64,000 nt of DNA from Anaerolineae bacterium (GCA_023382675.1 JAHDWN010000028.1:29046-93045), one strand, 5' to 3'; shown: positions 28,946 through 39,048, numbered from the stretch's first letter. Made by a program: numbers and translations. Notes: a model not told the origin generated them from the letters alone.

Positions 28946-30874
28946 GTGGATTTTCTTGTGCTGTTACTTGATCCGATCAATGAGACGCTTGCGACCGCAA
29001 TCGTCATTCTGGCGTCGTCCATACTGCTCTATAACGTCACCCGCAATCTGCGCAACCGGGTGGCGCGCACGTCTGCGGTGGTGCTCGGCTGTGTGACCGT
29101 CACCTACATCGGCGACGTATTCATCTCACTTGAACCGGGTATCGCCGCTCACGAAGCCGCCCTGCGCTTCCAGTGGATTGGCATTGCCTTTGTCCCGGCT
29201 GCCCTGTTTCACCTCTCAGACGCGCTGTTGGCGACGACGGGCCTACCCTCGCGCGGACGCCGCCGTCGGATTGCACGAATGCTGTATGCCATCAGCACTG
29301 CGTTCCTATTCGCGGCAATCTTCACGAATGTATTGATCGAACCCGTAGTGCTCAGCCCGGCGATCACGCATAACAATGTGGCCGTGGGGATTCGAGCAGG
29401 CCTGTTGTTCCCGGTCTACGTCGCCTACTTCCTGGTGGCGCTGGTTGTCGCCCTGATCAACGTACAACGTGCGCGGCAGCGCTGTTTAGCTCGAAGTACA
29501 CGGCGCAGGATGGGTTATCTCCAGTTCGCCCTGGTGACGCCCGCAGTCGGCTTGTTTCCGTTTTCAATCGTACTCGGCGCAGGGACGGAATACACTCTCG
29601 TCGGGCTGATCCTGGTGAACCTCGCCAACTTCGGCGTGGTGTTGATGCTGCTGTTTCTGGCCTACCCATTGTCTTTCTTCGGCTCATCGATCCCGGATCG
29701 CGCCGTCAAAACCGAACTCCTGCGCTTCGTCCTGCGCGGCCCGATCACGGGCATGTTGGCGTTGGGCACATACATCTTTACCAATGCCACCAGCCAGATC
29801 TTTGGACTACAGGGGGAGCAGTTCACCCCTTTCGCCATCGTCGCCATCATCCTGCTCTGGCAGTGGCTGATCGCGATTATCCTACCTTACCTGGAGCGCC
29901 GCCTCGTTTATGGCGACGAGGAATTCGACCAACTGGCAAAACTCCAGGATTTGAGCGAACGGCTGCTGACCGAGAGCGATCTCGTCCAGCTCATCGACGC
30001 TATTCTTAGCTCAGTTTGTGATTATCTGCGGGTGGACACGGCCTTCGTCGCGGCCTTCAATGAAAACAACCTCGAATTAGTGACGGCGGTCGGGCCGAAT
30101 GTGCCGGAAAACGCAACCCTGAGCGAGGATGCTGCCCAGATTCGCCAGTTGTCGGCAGGCGGCGAAATCGATACACCGGCACACCCATGGCAAAGTTACT
30201 GGCTTGTGCCGCTAACGGGACAGCGGCGCGCCAATGGCGGCTCTGCAATCGGCGCGTTGGGCATTCAAGCGCGTGGCGCTACGATTGATTTGAGCGAAGA
30301 CGAGCAAACCGTGCTGGAAGTCTTTGCGCGGCGCGCGGCGCAAGCCCTGGAAGATATGGCGCTGCAAAATGAGATTTACGCTGCGCTTGAAGGGCTGCTG
30401 CCACAGATCCATCTCAACCGCCGCAGCGCCGTTGACATTGAGTATCGCCCTGGACGAACACTTGTCCCGCAACTTGGGAGCGACCTCACCGAAGATCGCA
30501 ATCAATTCAACGATCAGGTGCGCGCAGCCCTGCGCCACTACTGGGGTGGCCCTGGCCTGACGAAGAGCCGCCTGCTGGAACTTTGCGTCGTGCAATCGGC
30601 GCTCGAGGCGAATGATTCCAACGCGACCAACGCGCTCAGAGCCGTGCTCGTCGATGCCATCGAAATGCTGCGCCCCGAAGGCGAACGACGTCCGCTCAAT
30701 CCAGAGTGGACGCTCTACAGCATCCTTGAGCTCCGCTATCTGAAAGGTCTCAAGGTTCGGGAAGCAGCCCACCGCCTCGCCTTAAGCGAACCGGATTTTT
30801 ATCGCAAACAACGTCTCGCCATCGACATGATCGCTGACGTCCTCTGGGAAATGGAGCGCACCTGCCGCTCATGA
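28946..30874 (+). CDS. 7TM-GAF protein with C-terminal HTH-like segment, no kinase domain
   Basis: A 642-residue protein starting at GTG 28946. Residues 1 to about 320 hold eight or so hydrophobic segments resembling the histidine-kinase N-terminal 7TM sensor module. About 340-500 is a GAF-like domain (LLTESDLVQLIDAILSSV then VDTAFVAAFNENNLELV). No H-box, N-box or G-box follows. The last 50 residues (SILELRYLKGLKVREAAHRL, then LSEPDFYRKQRLAI) resemble a sigma region 4-like helix-turn-helix. I infer a membrane-bound one-component regulator; an unknown partner kinase is an alternative. Confidence 0.65.
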   Translation: MDFLVLLLDPINETLATAIVILASSILLYNVTRNLRNRVARTSAVVLGCVTVTYIGDVFISLEPGIAAHEAALRFQWIGIAFVPAALFHLSDALLATTGLPSRGRRRRIARMLYAISTAFLFAAIFTNVLIEPVVLSPAITHNNVAVGIRAGLLFPVYVAYFLVALVVALINVQRARQRCLARSTRRRMGYLQFALVTPAVGLFPFSIVLGAGTEYTLVGLILVNLANFGVVLMLLFLAYPLSFFGSSIPDRAVKTELLRFVLRGPITGMLALGTYIFTNATSQIFGLQGEQFTPFAIVAIILLWQWLIAIILPYLERRLVYGDEEFDQLAKLQDLSERLLTESDLVQLIDAILSSVCDYLRVDTAFVAAFNENNLELVTAVGPNVPENATLSEDAAQIRQLSAGGEIDTPAHPWQSYWLVPLTGQRRANGGSAIGALGIQARGATIDLSEDEQTVLEVFARRAAQALEDMALQNEIYAALEGLLPQIHLNRRSAVDIEYRPGRTLVPQLGSDLTEDRNQFNDQVRAALRHYWGGPGLTKSRLLELCVVQSALEANDSNATNALRAVLVDAIEMLRPEGERRPLNPEWTLYSILELRYLKGLKVREAAHRLALSEPDFYRKQRLAIDMIADVLWEMERTCRS

Positions 30875-31172
30875 TCCTGACCTGGCGTGACCGCATGGTC
30901 GCACGCAGCGTCAAACCCCAAAACGCATCACCTGCCCGGATCACCTCCGTACCGCGTTGCTCATCATCCATCACTCACCGTTCATCATTTCTTTGGCTGT
31001 CCTACGCTTGCGCTCACACCATGTCGTGTCAGGCTGTTAGTCGCCCAACTGTCGAACTCTATTGAGAAACGTCGAACGATGATATACTTGCCAGAATTGC
31101 TCATGTAATCCTCAGAATCAGGTCAGATGTTCCAAACTGTATCGTATGAAAAATAGATAGAGGGAAGTGCTC
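30875..31172 (+). other. Intergenic region before the S1-domain gene
   Basis: About 300 bases without a gene. It contains one plausible promoter near the right end (separate entry) and an SD-like GAGGGAA before the S1 gene. No tRNA, hairpin terminator or conserved RNA motif was recognised. Confidence 0.5.
31062..31088 (+). promoter_or_regulatory. Candidate promoter of the S1-domain gene
   Basis: TTGAGA (31062-31067) and TATACT (31083-31088) are both five of six or near to consensus, but the spacer is short at 15 bases. Confidence 0.4.
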
Positions 31173-32177
31173 ATGTCCGCCAGTATTCAACGTCGCGAGC
31201 ATCTTTCGCAGCCAGAGCCGCTGGAAGAGGGCTACTGGGCGTCGCTTCTGGAAGAGGGGGAATTTTCAGAAGATGAAGATGCGCAACACTCAGAGGATTG
31301 GAACCGGCAAAACGAACCAGCGACCGAGATGACCGACCACCACCACAACCCGATACAGCCTGCCCTGCAAGATGACTGGGAGGCGATGCAGCAGATGATG
31401 GACGCGGATGAGGTCATCGAACTCCCTGTGATAGGTTACAACCGTGGCGGATTACTGGTGGAGTGGCGCAGCCTGCGCGGCTTTGTGCCAGCCAGCCAGT
31501 TGATCGAATTCAACGGCAATGCGCACCCGTCTGTGCGGCGCAACGCCTTGACCGAACACATCGGCCACTCATTGACACTGCGGGTGATTGAACTGGACGC
31601 GGAGCAGAACCGGTTGATATTTTCTGAGCGTGCGGCGCGCGCCCAACCCGGTGAACGCGCCGATTTGCTGGCCACTTTGCAGCCAGGCGATCACGTCTCC
31701 GGTGTGATCACGAATCTGTGCGATTTCGGCGCATTCGTCGATCTGGGCGGCCTGGAAGGACTGATCCACATCAGCGAATTGAGTTGGGGACGTGTTGGGC
31801 ATCCGGCGGACGTGCTTGATCGCGGTCAGGTCGTGGAAACGCAGGTGCTCGAGGTGCGTCCTGAAGTCGGGCGCATCGCCTTGAGTCTGAAGCGTATGCA
31901 TCCTGATCCCTGGCAAGACGTTCACCTGCGCTATCGCGTTGGCGAAATCGTCGAGGGAATCATCACCAACGTGGTGGATTTTGGCGCGTTCGCGCGGGTT
32001 GAGGCCGGTCTTGAAGGCTTAATTCACGTCTCCGAACTGGCAGAAGGCCATTTCTTGCATCCGCGCAACGTCGTCAGCGAAGGGCAACAGATCCATGCGC
32101 GTATCTTGAGTATCGATGGCCGCGCCCGTCGCCTGGGATTGAGCCTGCGCGCGCTTGAACAGAACGGTCACGCGTAG
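31173..32177 (+). CDS. S1 RNA-binding domain protein (RpsA-like)
   Basis: A 334-residue protein from the ATG at 31173, preceded by GAGGGAA. An acidic N-terminal tail (about 75 residues) leads into three S1 motifs (about 76-145, 168-238 and 255-325). The second and third carry the classic [20 protein letters not shown] and [17 protein letters not shown] openings with IHISELS and IHVSELA. It is either a short ribosomal protein S1, as in several non-proteobacterial phyla, or a general RNA-binding S1 protein. As S1 it would hold mRNA at the 30S subunit. Confidence 0.85.
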   Translation: MSASIQRREHLSQPEPLEEGYWASLLEEGEFSEDEDAQHSEDWNRQNEPATEMTDHHHNPIQPALQDDWEAMQQMMDADEVIELPVIGYNRGGLLVEWRSLRGFVPASQLIEFNGNAHPSVRRNALTEHIGHSLTLRVIELDAEQNRLIFSERAARAQPGERADLLATLQPGDHVSGVITNLCDFGAFVDLGGLEGLIHISELSWGRVGHPADVLDRGQVVETQVLEVRPEVGRIALSLKRMHPDPWQDVHLRYRVGEIVEGIITNVVDFGAFARVEAGLEGLIHVSELAEGHFLHPRNVVSEGQQIHARILSIDGRARRLGLSLRALEQNGHA

Positions 32178-32300
32178 GCGCCGCCGCCACGCTTGCATGG
32201 ACAAAACGTAGACTTCTTTCGCGGTCAGAGGCGCAAGTATGTTATGATTCGCTATGTTTACGCAGGGCAGTGATCGTGCGGTAGGGGAGTATTGTAACGC

Positions 32301-34898
32301 GTGGCACGCCAGACGCCTGCCAACAAACTGAACAACAACGACGGGAAAAGCAGCGCCAGGTCAAAGAAGACGACCAACGAGCAGCAGAAACCGCCAATTC
32401 GACAGGATAACGTCGATAAGTACACCCTGAAAGCGGAGTTCTGGGACTCGATCTTCGATCTTATCCCACCGTGGGCAGATGAAATCGCAGCCATCGTGCT
32501 GATTGTCTTCGGCATTGTCTCTTTCCTATCCCTTCTGAATGTGTCGTCAGACGCCACAATCGCAAATGCGTGGTCGAATGCACTCACTTCAGCATTCGGC
32601 TACGGCGCGGCGATTATCAGCGGCGGCATTCTGGTATTGGGCATCATCCTGCTGCTGCCCAAACTCGGCATCGTCATCCGTTTTCCCACCAGCCGGATTC
32701 TGGCGCTGGAAGTCATATTTGTGGCGCTGCTGGCGCTCATGCATCTGGCGTTGGGCGGTACGGAGCCGCGCAGTGTTGCTCGCGCCGGCCAGGGTGGCGG
32801 CGCGCTGGGCTGGGCACTGAGTGCCCTGGTGGCGAATCTTTTCGGCCCCATCGTCGCTGCCGCGCTGTTCACTTTGCTGATGCTGTTTGGGCTGGCACTT
32901 TTTACCGGCATCCGGCGCGAGAAACTGGTTGACTGGCTGCAAAGGACGGGCGCGCGGCTGCATGGATTCGCGGATAGCAGTGCTGCGCGGATTGCTCAAA
33001 CGCGCCGCCTGCAAGAAGAGCGAAAAGCCATTGCCGTGGCGGCAGTCGCTGCTGCGTCGAAACCCGCCGCCGCCGATGTGCCGCCGCCGCGTGTTGTGAC
33101 ACAGACCATCCTGCGCATCCGCCCCGATCATGCCAGCCTACCGCCATCGCTGCGCCCTGGCGCGACGCCCGATCCCACCACCGAGGATCGGGCCAGCCCC
33201 GAAGAAGATCTCTCGCAGCATCCGCTGTTTACCCGGCGCGAAGAAAGCCCGGTGTCTGCCAATATCGGCGAAGTCAAAGGCAAACGCGGCAAAGGCCAGC
33301 CGCTGGAGGTTGAACGCCCGGATGGACGCGTGAAGCGTTACTTCACAGTCGAAGGCATGAAAGAAGCACGGGCGAACCTCAAACGTGATACCACCCAGTT
33401 GCCGCCGCTCGATTTGCTGCGTGACATCCAAATGAATCTGCCTGACGAAACGGAGATCAACACCAACGTCGTGCTGATCGAGAATACGCTGCTGGAATTC
33501 GACATCGATGTCGATGTGGTCGACGTCAAAGTCGGGCCAACCGTCACCCAGTTCGCCGTGCAACCGTTCCGCGAGATCGCCTCGAAAGAAGGCGATAGCG
33601 TTCAGGGGCGCACCCGTATCAGCAAAATCGCGTCGCTGCAAAGCGATCTTGCGCTGTCGCTTTCGGCCAAGCGTCTGCGTTTGGAAACGCCTGTCCCTGG
33701 GCATAGTTACATCGGCATCGAAGTTCCAAACAAGAATCCCAGCGTGGTCGCGCTGCGCTCGGTTTACGAGAGCAAAGCCTACCAGGACATGGCGATCAAG
33801 AAGAAATCGCCGCTGTTCGTGCCGTTGGGGCGCGATGTCTCCGGCGCGCCCGTCGGCATCGACCTGGCGCAAATGCCCCACCTGCTGATCGCCGGGACAA
33901 CCGGCTCTGGCAAGTCGGTCTGTATCGCTGCACTGGCGACCGCCCTGGTGCTGGAAAACACGCCCGACCTGATGAAGATGATCATGCTCGATCCGAAGAT
34001 GGTGGAACTCAGCCGTTTCAACGGACTGCCCCATCTGCTGGGGCCGGTCGAAACCGATCAGGAACGGATCATCGGTGTGCTGCGCTGGTGTACGCGCGAG
34101 ATGGATCGGCGTTACAAGCTGCTCGAAGAAAACGCCGCCCGCAATATCGACATCTTCAATTCGCGCCTGGGCCGCCGACGCAAGGACGAGTATCTACCCT
34201 ACATCGTCATCATGGTCGATGAGATCGGCGACTTGATGCTCTCCAGGCCGGAAGAAACGGAGAAGACGATCACCCGCCTGGCGCAGATGGCACGCGCCGT
34301 CGGTATGCACCTGGTCGTGGCGACGCAGCGCCCCAGCGTGGATGTAATCACCGGTTTGATCAAAGCCAACTTCCCGTCGCGCATCTCGTTCGCGGTGGCG
34401 TCCGGCGTCGACTCGCGCGTGATCCTCGATTCAGTTGGCGCAGAATCGCTGATGGGGCGCGGCGACATGCTCTACCAGCCTGCCGACTCCCCCTTCCCGC
34501 GCCGTCTTCAGGGCTGTTTTGTGTCTGACGACGAGGTGCGCAAGATCGTAGACTTCTGGCAGGAATGGCAGGACGAACAGATCGAAGCGGGCAAGATGGA
34601 AGCGATCACGATTGGCCCCTGGGAGCGCGGGCTGACGCGGCGCGAATTCCTGGCTGAAACCGACCCGATGCTTGAACAGGCGATTTCACTCGTGGTCGAG
34701 GCCGGCGAAGCATCGGCCTCGCTGATCCAGCGGCGGCTCGGCGTCGGCTACCCGCGTGCGGCGCGCATCATGGATCTGATGGAAGAACTCGGCGTGATCG
34801 GCGAGGCCAAAGGCGGCGGACGCAACCGCGAAGTGCTGATCAAGCCCGGACGCGATCCGTTCAAGGATGTGATCGACAGACGCATGGGCGGCCAGTGA
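32301..34898 (+). CDS. ftsK: FtsK/SpoIIIE DNA translocase
   Basis: An 865-residue translocase starting at GTG 32301. Four N-terminal TMs (between about 60 and 210) anchor it at the septum. A Pro/Ala-rich linker follows, then the alpha-beta motor with Walker A GTTGSGKS (532-539) and Walker B IVIMVDEIGDLML, then a C-terminal winged-helix gamma domain (RRLGVGYPRAARIMDLMEE). It pumps chromosome ends across the closing septum and helps dimer resolution. Linker length is modest compared with E. coli FtsK and closer to SpoIIIE. Confidence 0.93.
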   Translation: MARQTPANKLNNNDGKSSARSKKTTNEQQKPPIRQDNVDKYTLKAEFWDSIFDLIPPWADEIAAIVLIVFGIVSFLSLLNVSSDATIANAWSNALTSAFGYGAAIISGGILVLGIILLLPKLGIVIRFPTSRILALEVIFVALLALMHLALGGTEPRSVARAGQGGGALGWALSALVANLFGPIVAAALFTLLMLFGLALFTGIRREKLVDWLQRTGARLHGFADSSAARIAQTRRLQEERKAIAVAAVAAASKPAAADVPPPRVVTQTILRIRPDHASLPPSLRPGATPDPTTEDRASPEEDLSQHPLFTRREESPVSANIGEVKGKRGKGQPLEVERPDGRVKRYFTVEGMKEARANLKRDTTQLPPLDLLRDIQMNLPDETEINTNVVLIENTLLEFDIDVDVVDVKVGPTVTQFAVQPFREIASKEGDSVQGRTRISKIASLQSDLALSLSAKRLRLETPVPGHSYIGIEVPNKNPSVVALRSVYESKAYQDMAIKKKSPLFVPLGRDVSGAPVGIDLAQMPHLLIAGTTGSGKSVCIAALATALVLENTPDLMKMIMLDPKMVELSRFNGLPHLLGPVETDQERIIGVLRWCTREMDRRYKLLEENAARNIDIFNSRLGRRRKDEYLPYIVIMVDEIGDLMLSRPEETEKTITRLAQMARAVGMHLVVATQRPSVDVITGLIKANFPSRISFAVASGVDSRVILDSVGAESLMGRGDMLYQPADSPFPRRLQGCFVSDDEVRKIVDFWQEWQDEQIEAGKMEAITIGPWERGLTRREFLAETDPMLEQAISLVVEAGEASASLIQRRLGVGYPRAARIMDLMEELGVIGEAKGGGRNREVLIKPGRDPFKDVIDRRMGGQ

Positions 34899-34910
34899 TC
34901 ACCCCACCTC

Positions 34911-35579
34911 TCAGGATGCCAGCGGCTGGATTAACTCCGGCGAGCTATAGCCAGCTCGATTGACCGCCTTCGACACCGGATAAGCCGCCATCGCCGCTTC
35001 GTCGTATGGCAGCAGCAGCGACTTCAGCATCCCGGGATCGGCCTCACCGGGAGTCAGCCAGGTCGCATAATCCTCACGGTGCAGGATCACTGGCATCCGA
35101 TCATGGATCGACTCCATGAAGATGTTGGCATTGGTCGTGATGATCGTGCAGGTGCGGAGCACTTCCCCCTCATCCGAGCGGTGGACTTCCCAAAGACCGG
35201 CGAAAGCGAAGATGTCACGGTCATCGAGGTGAATGTACATGGGTGTCTTGGTGCCGTCTTCATTCTTGTGCCACTCGTAAAAGCCATTGGCCGGTATCAA
35301 GCAGCGGCGGCGTTTGAAGGCTGTGCGAAACGCCGGTTTCTCGCTGATAGTTTCCGCGCGCGCATTGATCATCTTCGCGCCGATAGATAAATCTTTCGCC
35401 CATGATGGCACCAACCCCCAACGCAGCTCGACGGCGGTGTCCGGCTGCTCATTGGTGACGGCGAGCACGTTCTGCGTCGGCGCGACGTTGTAATTCGCCG
35501 CGAACTCCGGCGCGCGTTCCAGCCCAAACTCCAGCGTCAACTGTTCCGGGTTGACGGCCAGGACAAATCGCCCACACAT
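34911..35579 (-). CDS. SRAP-domain abasic-site DNA-protein crosslinker (YedK/HMCES family)
   Basis: A 222-residue SRAP protein. The catalytic Cys2 is exposed after Met removal (MCGRFVL). Further family blocks are NARAETISEKPAF, RCLIPANGFYEW and MPVILHREDY with the active His. The protein forms a thiazolidine crosslink with abasic sites in single-stranded DNA to protect them at replication forks. It converges with ftsK and is upstream of two small membrane-protein genes on the same strand. Confidence 0.92.
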   Translation of the reverse strand: MCGRFVLAVNPEQLTLEFGLERAPEFAANYNVAPTQNVLAVTNEQPDTAVELRWGLVPSWAKDLSIGAKMINARAETISEKPAFRTAFKRRRCLIPANGFYEWHKNEDGTKTPMYIHLDDRDIFAFAGLWEVHRSDEGEVLRTCTIITTNANIFMESIHDRMPVILHREDYATWLTPGEADPGMLKSLLLPYDEAAMAAYPVSKAVNRAGYSSPELIQPLAS

Positions 35580-35600
35580 GGATTACCTCCGGATATTCGA

Positions 35601-35855
35601 CTAGCGCCGGCCCTTCTTGGTGTCCGGGCGTCCCATCTCGGCTACCTGGCGGATGATGCCCAGCAGCGCCAGGCCGAGGGTGATCAGTTGCCCGGTTTGC
35701 AGCTTCTGAGGCTGTCCACCAGCAAGGCGTTCTTCTTCGTTGGCACGTGCATAAAGCACTGCGGCCAGGAGACCTGCAATCGCGCCCAGAACAGCGCCGA
35801 GTACATAGGTCTGCGTTTGCGAATTCGTTGTCGTGCTCAGTTCATTATTGCTCAT
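35601..35855 (-). CDS. Small membrane protein, hypothetical
   Basis: An 84-residue protein from ATG 35855. One clear TM (about residues 16-36, GAVLGAIAGLLAAVLYA) and a second weaker hydrophobic stretch (about 54-67), with a basic C-terminal tail. The layout resembles YtxH-like small envelope proteins but no defining motif is present. It overlaps the next upstream gene by 11 bases, so the pair are coupled. Function unknown. Confidence 0.65.
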   Translation of the reverse strand: MSNNELSTTTNSQTQTYVLGAVLGAIAGLLAAVLYARANEEERLAGGQPQKLQTGQLITLGLALLGIIRQVAEMGRPDTKKGRR

Positions 35856-36321
35856 GATGGTCTGTGTCCTCCGCAGACGTGGATGCAGACTCTTGCGTTG
35901 AAAACGCGCGCTCGATCCAATCCAGTAAAGGTGCCAGTGCCGCATTCAGTCGGATGCTGAGTTTCGAGATGCGCTCGCCCAAACCAGCGGCTCGATCCGA
36001 CATCGTGAGCGAGAGCGCCTCGACGCGCCGGAGCGGTTTCGCTGACACGCCGTGAAGTCGCCCACTGACAAGCGCCACTGTCATCAAACCCACTGAAAAC
36101 GGCAGAAGACAGATGACGAGCGGACACAACATCAGAGCCGTCAGCGTGAAATCGGCCACCAGAGATACCTGGAGCGCGCGCGGCAGCACCAGCACCAGCG
36201 CCATGACGATGCCGATCAACACGACACCTGCCAGAAGCGGCAGCAAGATGTATAACAACACCTCGCGGCGATGTTTGCGGCGTGACTCTTCGAGCGCAGA
36301 ATCTGCGTTTATGGTCGTCAC
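35845..36321 (-). CDS. Hypothetical membrane protein with two TMs
   Basis: A 158-residue protein. I start it at GTG 36321, preceded by GGGAGA at good spacing; longer in-frame extensions lack a site. Two strong TMs occur near residues 23-46 and 55-82, followed by a helical, amphipathic C-terminal half (about 95-150). It overlaps the small membrane protein gene and may form a complex with it. No known family was recognised. Confidence 0.65.
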   Translation of the reverse strand: MTTINADSALEESRRKHRREVLLYILLPLLAGVVLIGIVMALVLVLPRALQVSLVADFTLTALMLCPLVICLLPFSVGLMTVALVSGRLHGVSAKPLRRVEALSLTMSDRAAGLGERISKLSIRLNAALAPLLDWIERAFSTQESASTSAEDTDHHEQ

Positions 36322-36421
36322 ATGGGATCTCCCATTTATTTCTATTTGAGTATACCGTATCTCGCGTAGACCGTTTAGACTCTGGATGTGCCTTGAACGC
36401 AGGAATGTGAAAAACTGAATC

Positions 36422-37339
36422 ATGAACCCACATCTGGATCTTGCTCCCGAAATTCGTGACGCCCTCAACAACGACCAGCCGGTTGTCGCTCTTGAGTCGA
36501 CGCTGATCACACACGGGCTGCCCTATCCGCTGAGTGTCGAGACGGCGCTGGCGATGGAGCGTGCCGTGCGCGAGGGCGGCGCGATCCCGGCAACGATTGC
36601 CATCCTCGAAGGGCGCATCACCGTTGGCCTGACGGCAGAACAGATCGACCAACTGGCGCAGCGTCCGGCAGGCACGGTGCGCAAATGCAGCCGCCGCGAT
36701 CTGCCCGTGGCGGTCGGACTGGGCGAATATGGCGCAACCACGGTGGCAGGCACGATGATGGTCGCCCACATGGCCGACATTGCTGTGTTTGCGACGGGTG
36801 GCATCGGCGGCGTGCATCGCGGGCACCCTCAGGACATCTCCGCCGATCTGACGGAGCTGGGGCAGACTCCGGTGGCGGTGGTGTGCTCCGGCGCGAAATC
36901 GATCCTCGATCTGCCGCTGACGCTGGAAGTTCTGGAGACCCAGGGCGTGCCGGTCATCGGCTATGGCACGGACACACTGCCCGCATTCTACACGCGCAGC
37001 AGCGGCCTGCCGTTGAGCATCCGCGTCGATACGCCAGAGGCTGCCGCCAGGATCATTGGCGCGGCGCGTGATTTGCGCTCGACAAACGGGCTGGTCATCG
37101 CTGTGCCCGTGTCTGCCGAAGATGAACTGCCGCTCGACGCAGCCGAAACAGCTATCGTCAAAGCGACCGAAGAGGCAGAAGCGCAAGGCATCTATGGCGC
37201 GGCAGTTACGCCGTTCGTCCTTGCGCGCGTCGCCGAACTGACCGAAGGCACATCGCGCAGCGCCAACACGTCGCTGCTAATAAACAATGCGCTTGTCGCC
37301 GGGCAAATCGCGGCAGCACTGGCGGAATTGCGCCGTTAG
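36422..37339 (+). CDS. psuG: Pseudouridine-5'-phosphate glycosidase
   Basis: A 305-residue PsuG. Family blocks are VALESTLITHGLPYP (catalytic Glu), VRKCSRRDLPVAV (Lys), FATGGIGGVHRG and CSGAKSILDLPLTLEVLET (Lys). It splits pseudouridine 5'-phosphate reversibly into uracil and ribose 5-phosphate in RNA-nucleoside recycling. No PsuK kinase gene is adjacent, although psuK and psuG are usually linked. It converges with the dinB-like gene. Confidence 0.95.
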   Translation: MNPHLDLAPEIRDALNNDQPVVALESTLITHGLPYPLSVETALAMERAVREGGAIPATIAILEGRITVGLTAEQIDQLAQRPAGTVRKCSRRDLPVAVGLGEYGATTVAGTMMVAHMADIAVFATGGIGGVHRGHPQDISADLTELGQTPVAVVCSGAKSILDLPLTLEVLETQGVPVIGYGTDTLPAFYTRSSGLPLSIRVDTPEAAARIIGAARDLRSTNGLVIAVPVSAEDELPLDAAETAIVKATEEAEAQGIYGAAVTPFVLARVAELTEGTSRSANTSLLINNALVAGQIAAALAELRR

Positions 37340-37361
37340 GGACTTGTGTACACCGAGCGCG

Positions 37362-37856
37362 CTATCGACTCCACCAGTAGAACATCATGTCCTGCTCAGT
37401 CGTCGGCGCGCCCAGCATGTGCAGCGTCGCCAGAATCTGCGCGCGGTGATCGGTGCCGTGATTGACGACGTGGGCAAGGATCTCCCAGGCGGTGTTGCGT
37501 TTGAGGCCGCCGCGATGAGGTAGATCGTATTCGATAATTCGCGTCATGTCCGCATCCGTCACCTGCGCCAGATCGGCGCGATGTACCTGTTCAGTCGCCT
37601 CCCAGGCTGACCACAGGCTGGTGCGAGTTGGGTAAGCCTGCACTTCCAGGCGCGCCGGGGGTTCAAGATTTTGCACGCGCGCAAACCAGCGCTGATCGAC
37701 GCTCAGCACGTGGACGTACTGCGCCTGGAGCGTATCCAGCGAGTAGCCGGAGGAACGAGTCCAGATAGACTCCTCCGCTTGCATGACGCAGTCCCAGACG
37801 AGACGGTGCGACCAGGCATTGTATTCGAATAGACTGCGGATGATGTCTGCGTTCAT
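37362..37856 (-). CDS. DinB-family four-helix protein
   Basis: A 164-residue protein of the DinB/YfiT-like metal-binding four-helix bundle family. The metal-ligand pattern is visible as HVLSVDQRW (about residues 48-56) and HVVNHGTDHRAQI (about 128-140), giving three His residues. Members include thiol transferases such as BstA/DinB homologues, but substrates vary. It overlaps the upstream beta-propeller gene by four bases (ATGA). Confidence 0.85.
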   Translation of the reverse strand: MNADIIRSLFEYNAWSHRLVWDCVMQAEESIWTRSSGYSLDTLQAQYVHVLSVDQRWFARVQNLEPPARLEVQAYPTRTSLWSAWEATEQVHRADLAQVTDADMTRIIEYDLPHRGGLKRNTAWEILAHVVNHGTDHRAQILATLHMLGAPTTEQDMMFYWWSR

Positions 37857-38950
37857 TGCCCCTCACTTGAAATGCGCCAGATTTCGACGCCAGTGTCACA
37901 GCCGATGGCGATGGTCGTGCCGTCCCGGCTCATGCGGATGGCATCCGGCGAGCGGTCACACGCACGATATTCGCCCAGGTCGACGCGCTGATTGGTCGCC
38001 ACTTCCCAAGCAACCACAACGGGCTGGAAGTCGATGTCCACTGCGACGATCACATCTCCCTGATCCCCGACGAACAGGGCCTGAATGTAGCCCTCGCCGG
38101 GCGCAGCGATCAGACGATCTTCACCCGTCGCAAATTCGAGGCGGTGGATGTCACCGCTGTCCGCCGCGCGCCAGGCGAGATAGCGCCCGGTCGGATCGAG
38201 ATGGCCGATGTTGGCGGCAGGCCCGGCAGGCACAGAGGTCACCCACGTTTGACGTTGGAGATCAAACAACGTCAGGTCGCCAGTTGACGATACCGTCACG
38301 GCATACGGTGGCGTAATACGTCCCAGACGCACGACGGCAGTGCGGTCACATTCCACAGGCGAATAAGCAAAGTGCAGCGAGAGATCGGCTTTCAGATTGG
38401 CCGCCCAGGCGGGCGTCGCAACCTCATCTGGACACGCGCCCACGAGTTCCGTCCACATGGAATGTCGATCCATCCCAAACCAGAGCGAAACGGGTATTAC
38501 CTGGGCGTCCAGTGTTTCCTCATGTTGAAGGCTTGTCGGCGGTGTGGTCGTCAGGTCGCGTAAATTGACCACGAAGCTCGCGCCCGCCGCATGGAGCGTC
38601 GCCAGCTTCGTGCCCACCGTATCGAAAACCGCGTCCACCGGCGAAACTGCCAGTCCTTCGCTATCGGTCACAGCGAAGCGGTCGATGAGCGCGCCTTCGG
38701 CGGTCAGCACGACAATCTCGTTAGCCTCGTTGAAGAGTGCCATGCGCGCGCCATCGGGAGACAGCGCCAACCAGCCATTGGTCACGACGCCGATGTCATC
38801 CTGGAGCGATGCGAGATCGACGTAGCCGACCGATTGCAGCCGAGCGAGATTGTGCGCTGCAATCGGCTCGAATGCCGGCTGCGCCAGGCTCGAAACAGCG
38901 CCCACAGAGCATGCGAGCAAGCAACATAGTAGAAGAAGGCTTCTGCCCAT
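37853..38950 (-). CDS. Secreted WD40-like beta-propeller protein
   Basis: A 365-residue protein with a signal peptide (residues 1 to about 23, MGRSLLLLCCLLACS...) ending near an Ala-x-Ala-like site. Repeated blocks such as WLALSPDGARMALFNEAN, YLAWRAADSGDIHRLEF and IRMSRDGTTIAIGCDTGVEIW are blade elements of a WD40/Tol-like propeller. No catalytic motif is present; it may bind ligand at the cell surface. Its ATG is just before the murA-like promoter on the opposite strand. Confidence 0.75.
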   Translation of the reverse strand: MGRSLLLLCCLLACSVGAVSSLAQPAFEPIAAHNLARLQSVGYVDLASLQDDIGVVTNGWLALSPDGARMALFNEANEIVVLTAEGALIDRFAVTDSEGLAVSPVDAVFDTVGTKLATLHAAGASFVVNLRDLTTTPPTSLQHEETLDAQVIPVSLWFGMDRHSMWTELVGACPDEVATPAWAANLKADLSLHFAYSPVECDRTAVVRLGRITPPYAVTVSSTGDLTLFDLQRQTWVTSVPAGPAANIGHLDPTGRYLAWRAADSGDIHRLEFATGEDRLIAAPGEGYIQALFVGDQGDVIVAVDIDFQPVVVAWEVATNQRVDLGEYRACDRSPDAIRMSRDGTTIAIGCDTGVEIWRISSEGQ

Positions 38951-38990
38951 GATCGAAAACGGCCACCCACGACGAGAGATTATCCCGTAG

Positions 38991-39019
38991 TTTACCCCGC
39001 TCTAGTGCCCAGGTATAAT
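38991..39019 (+). promoter_or_regulatory. Promoter of the cell-wall-like cluster
   Basis: TTTACC (38991-38996), a 17-base spacer and a perfect TATAAT (39014-39019), 30 bases before the murA-like ATG with an AGGAG between. Confidence 0.7.
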
Positions 39020-39048
39020 CGCGGGCGCATTCAGGAGTAATCAACACG

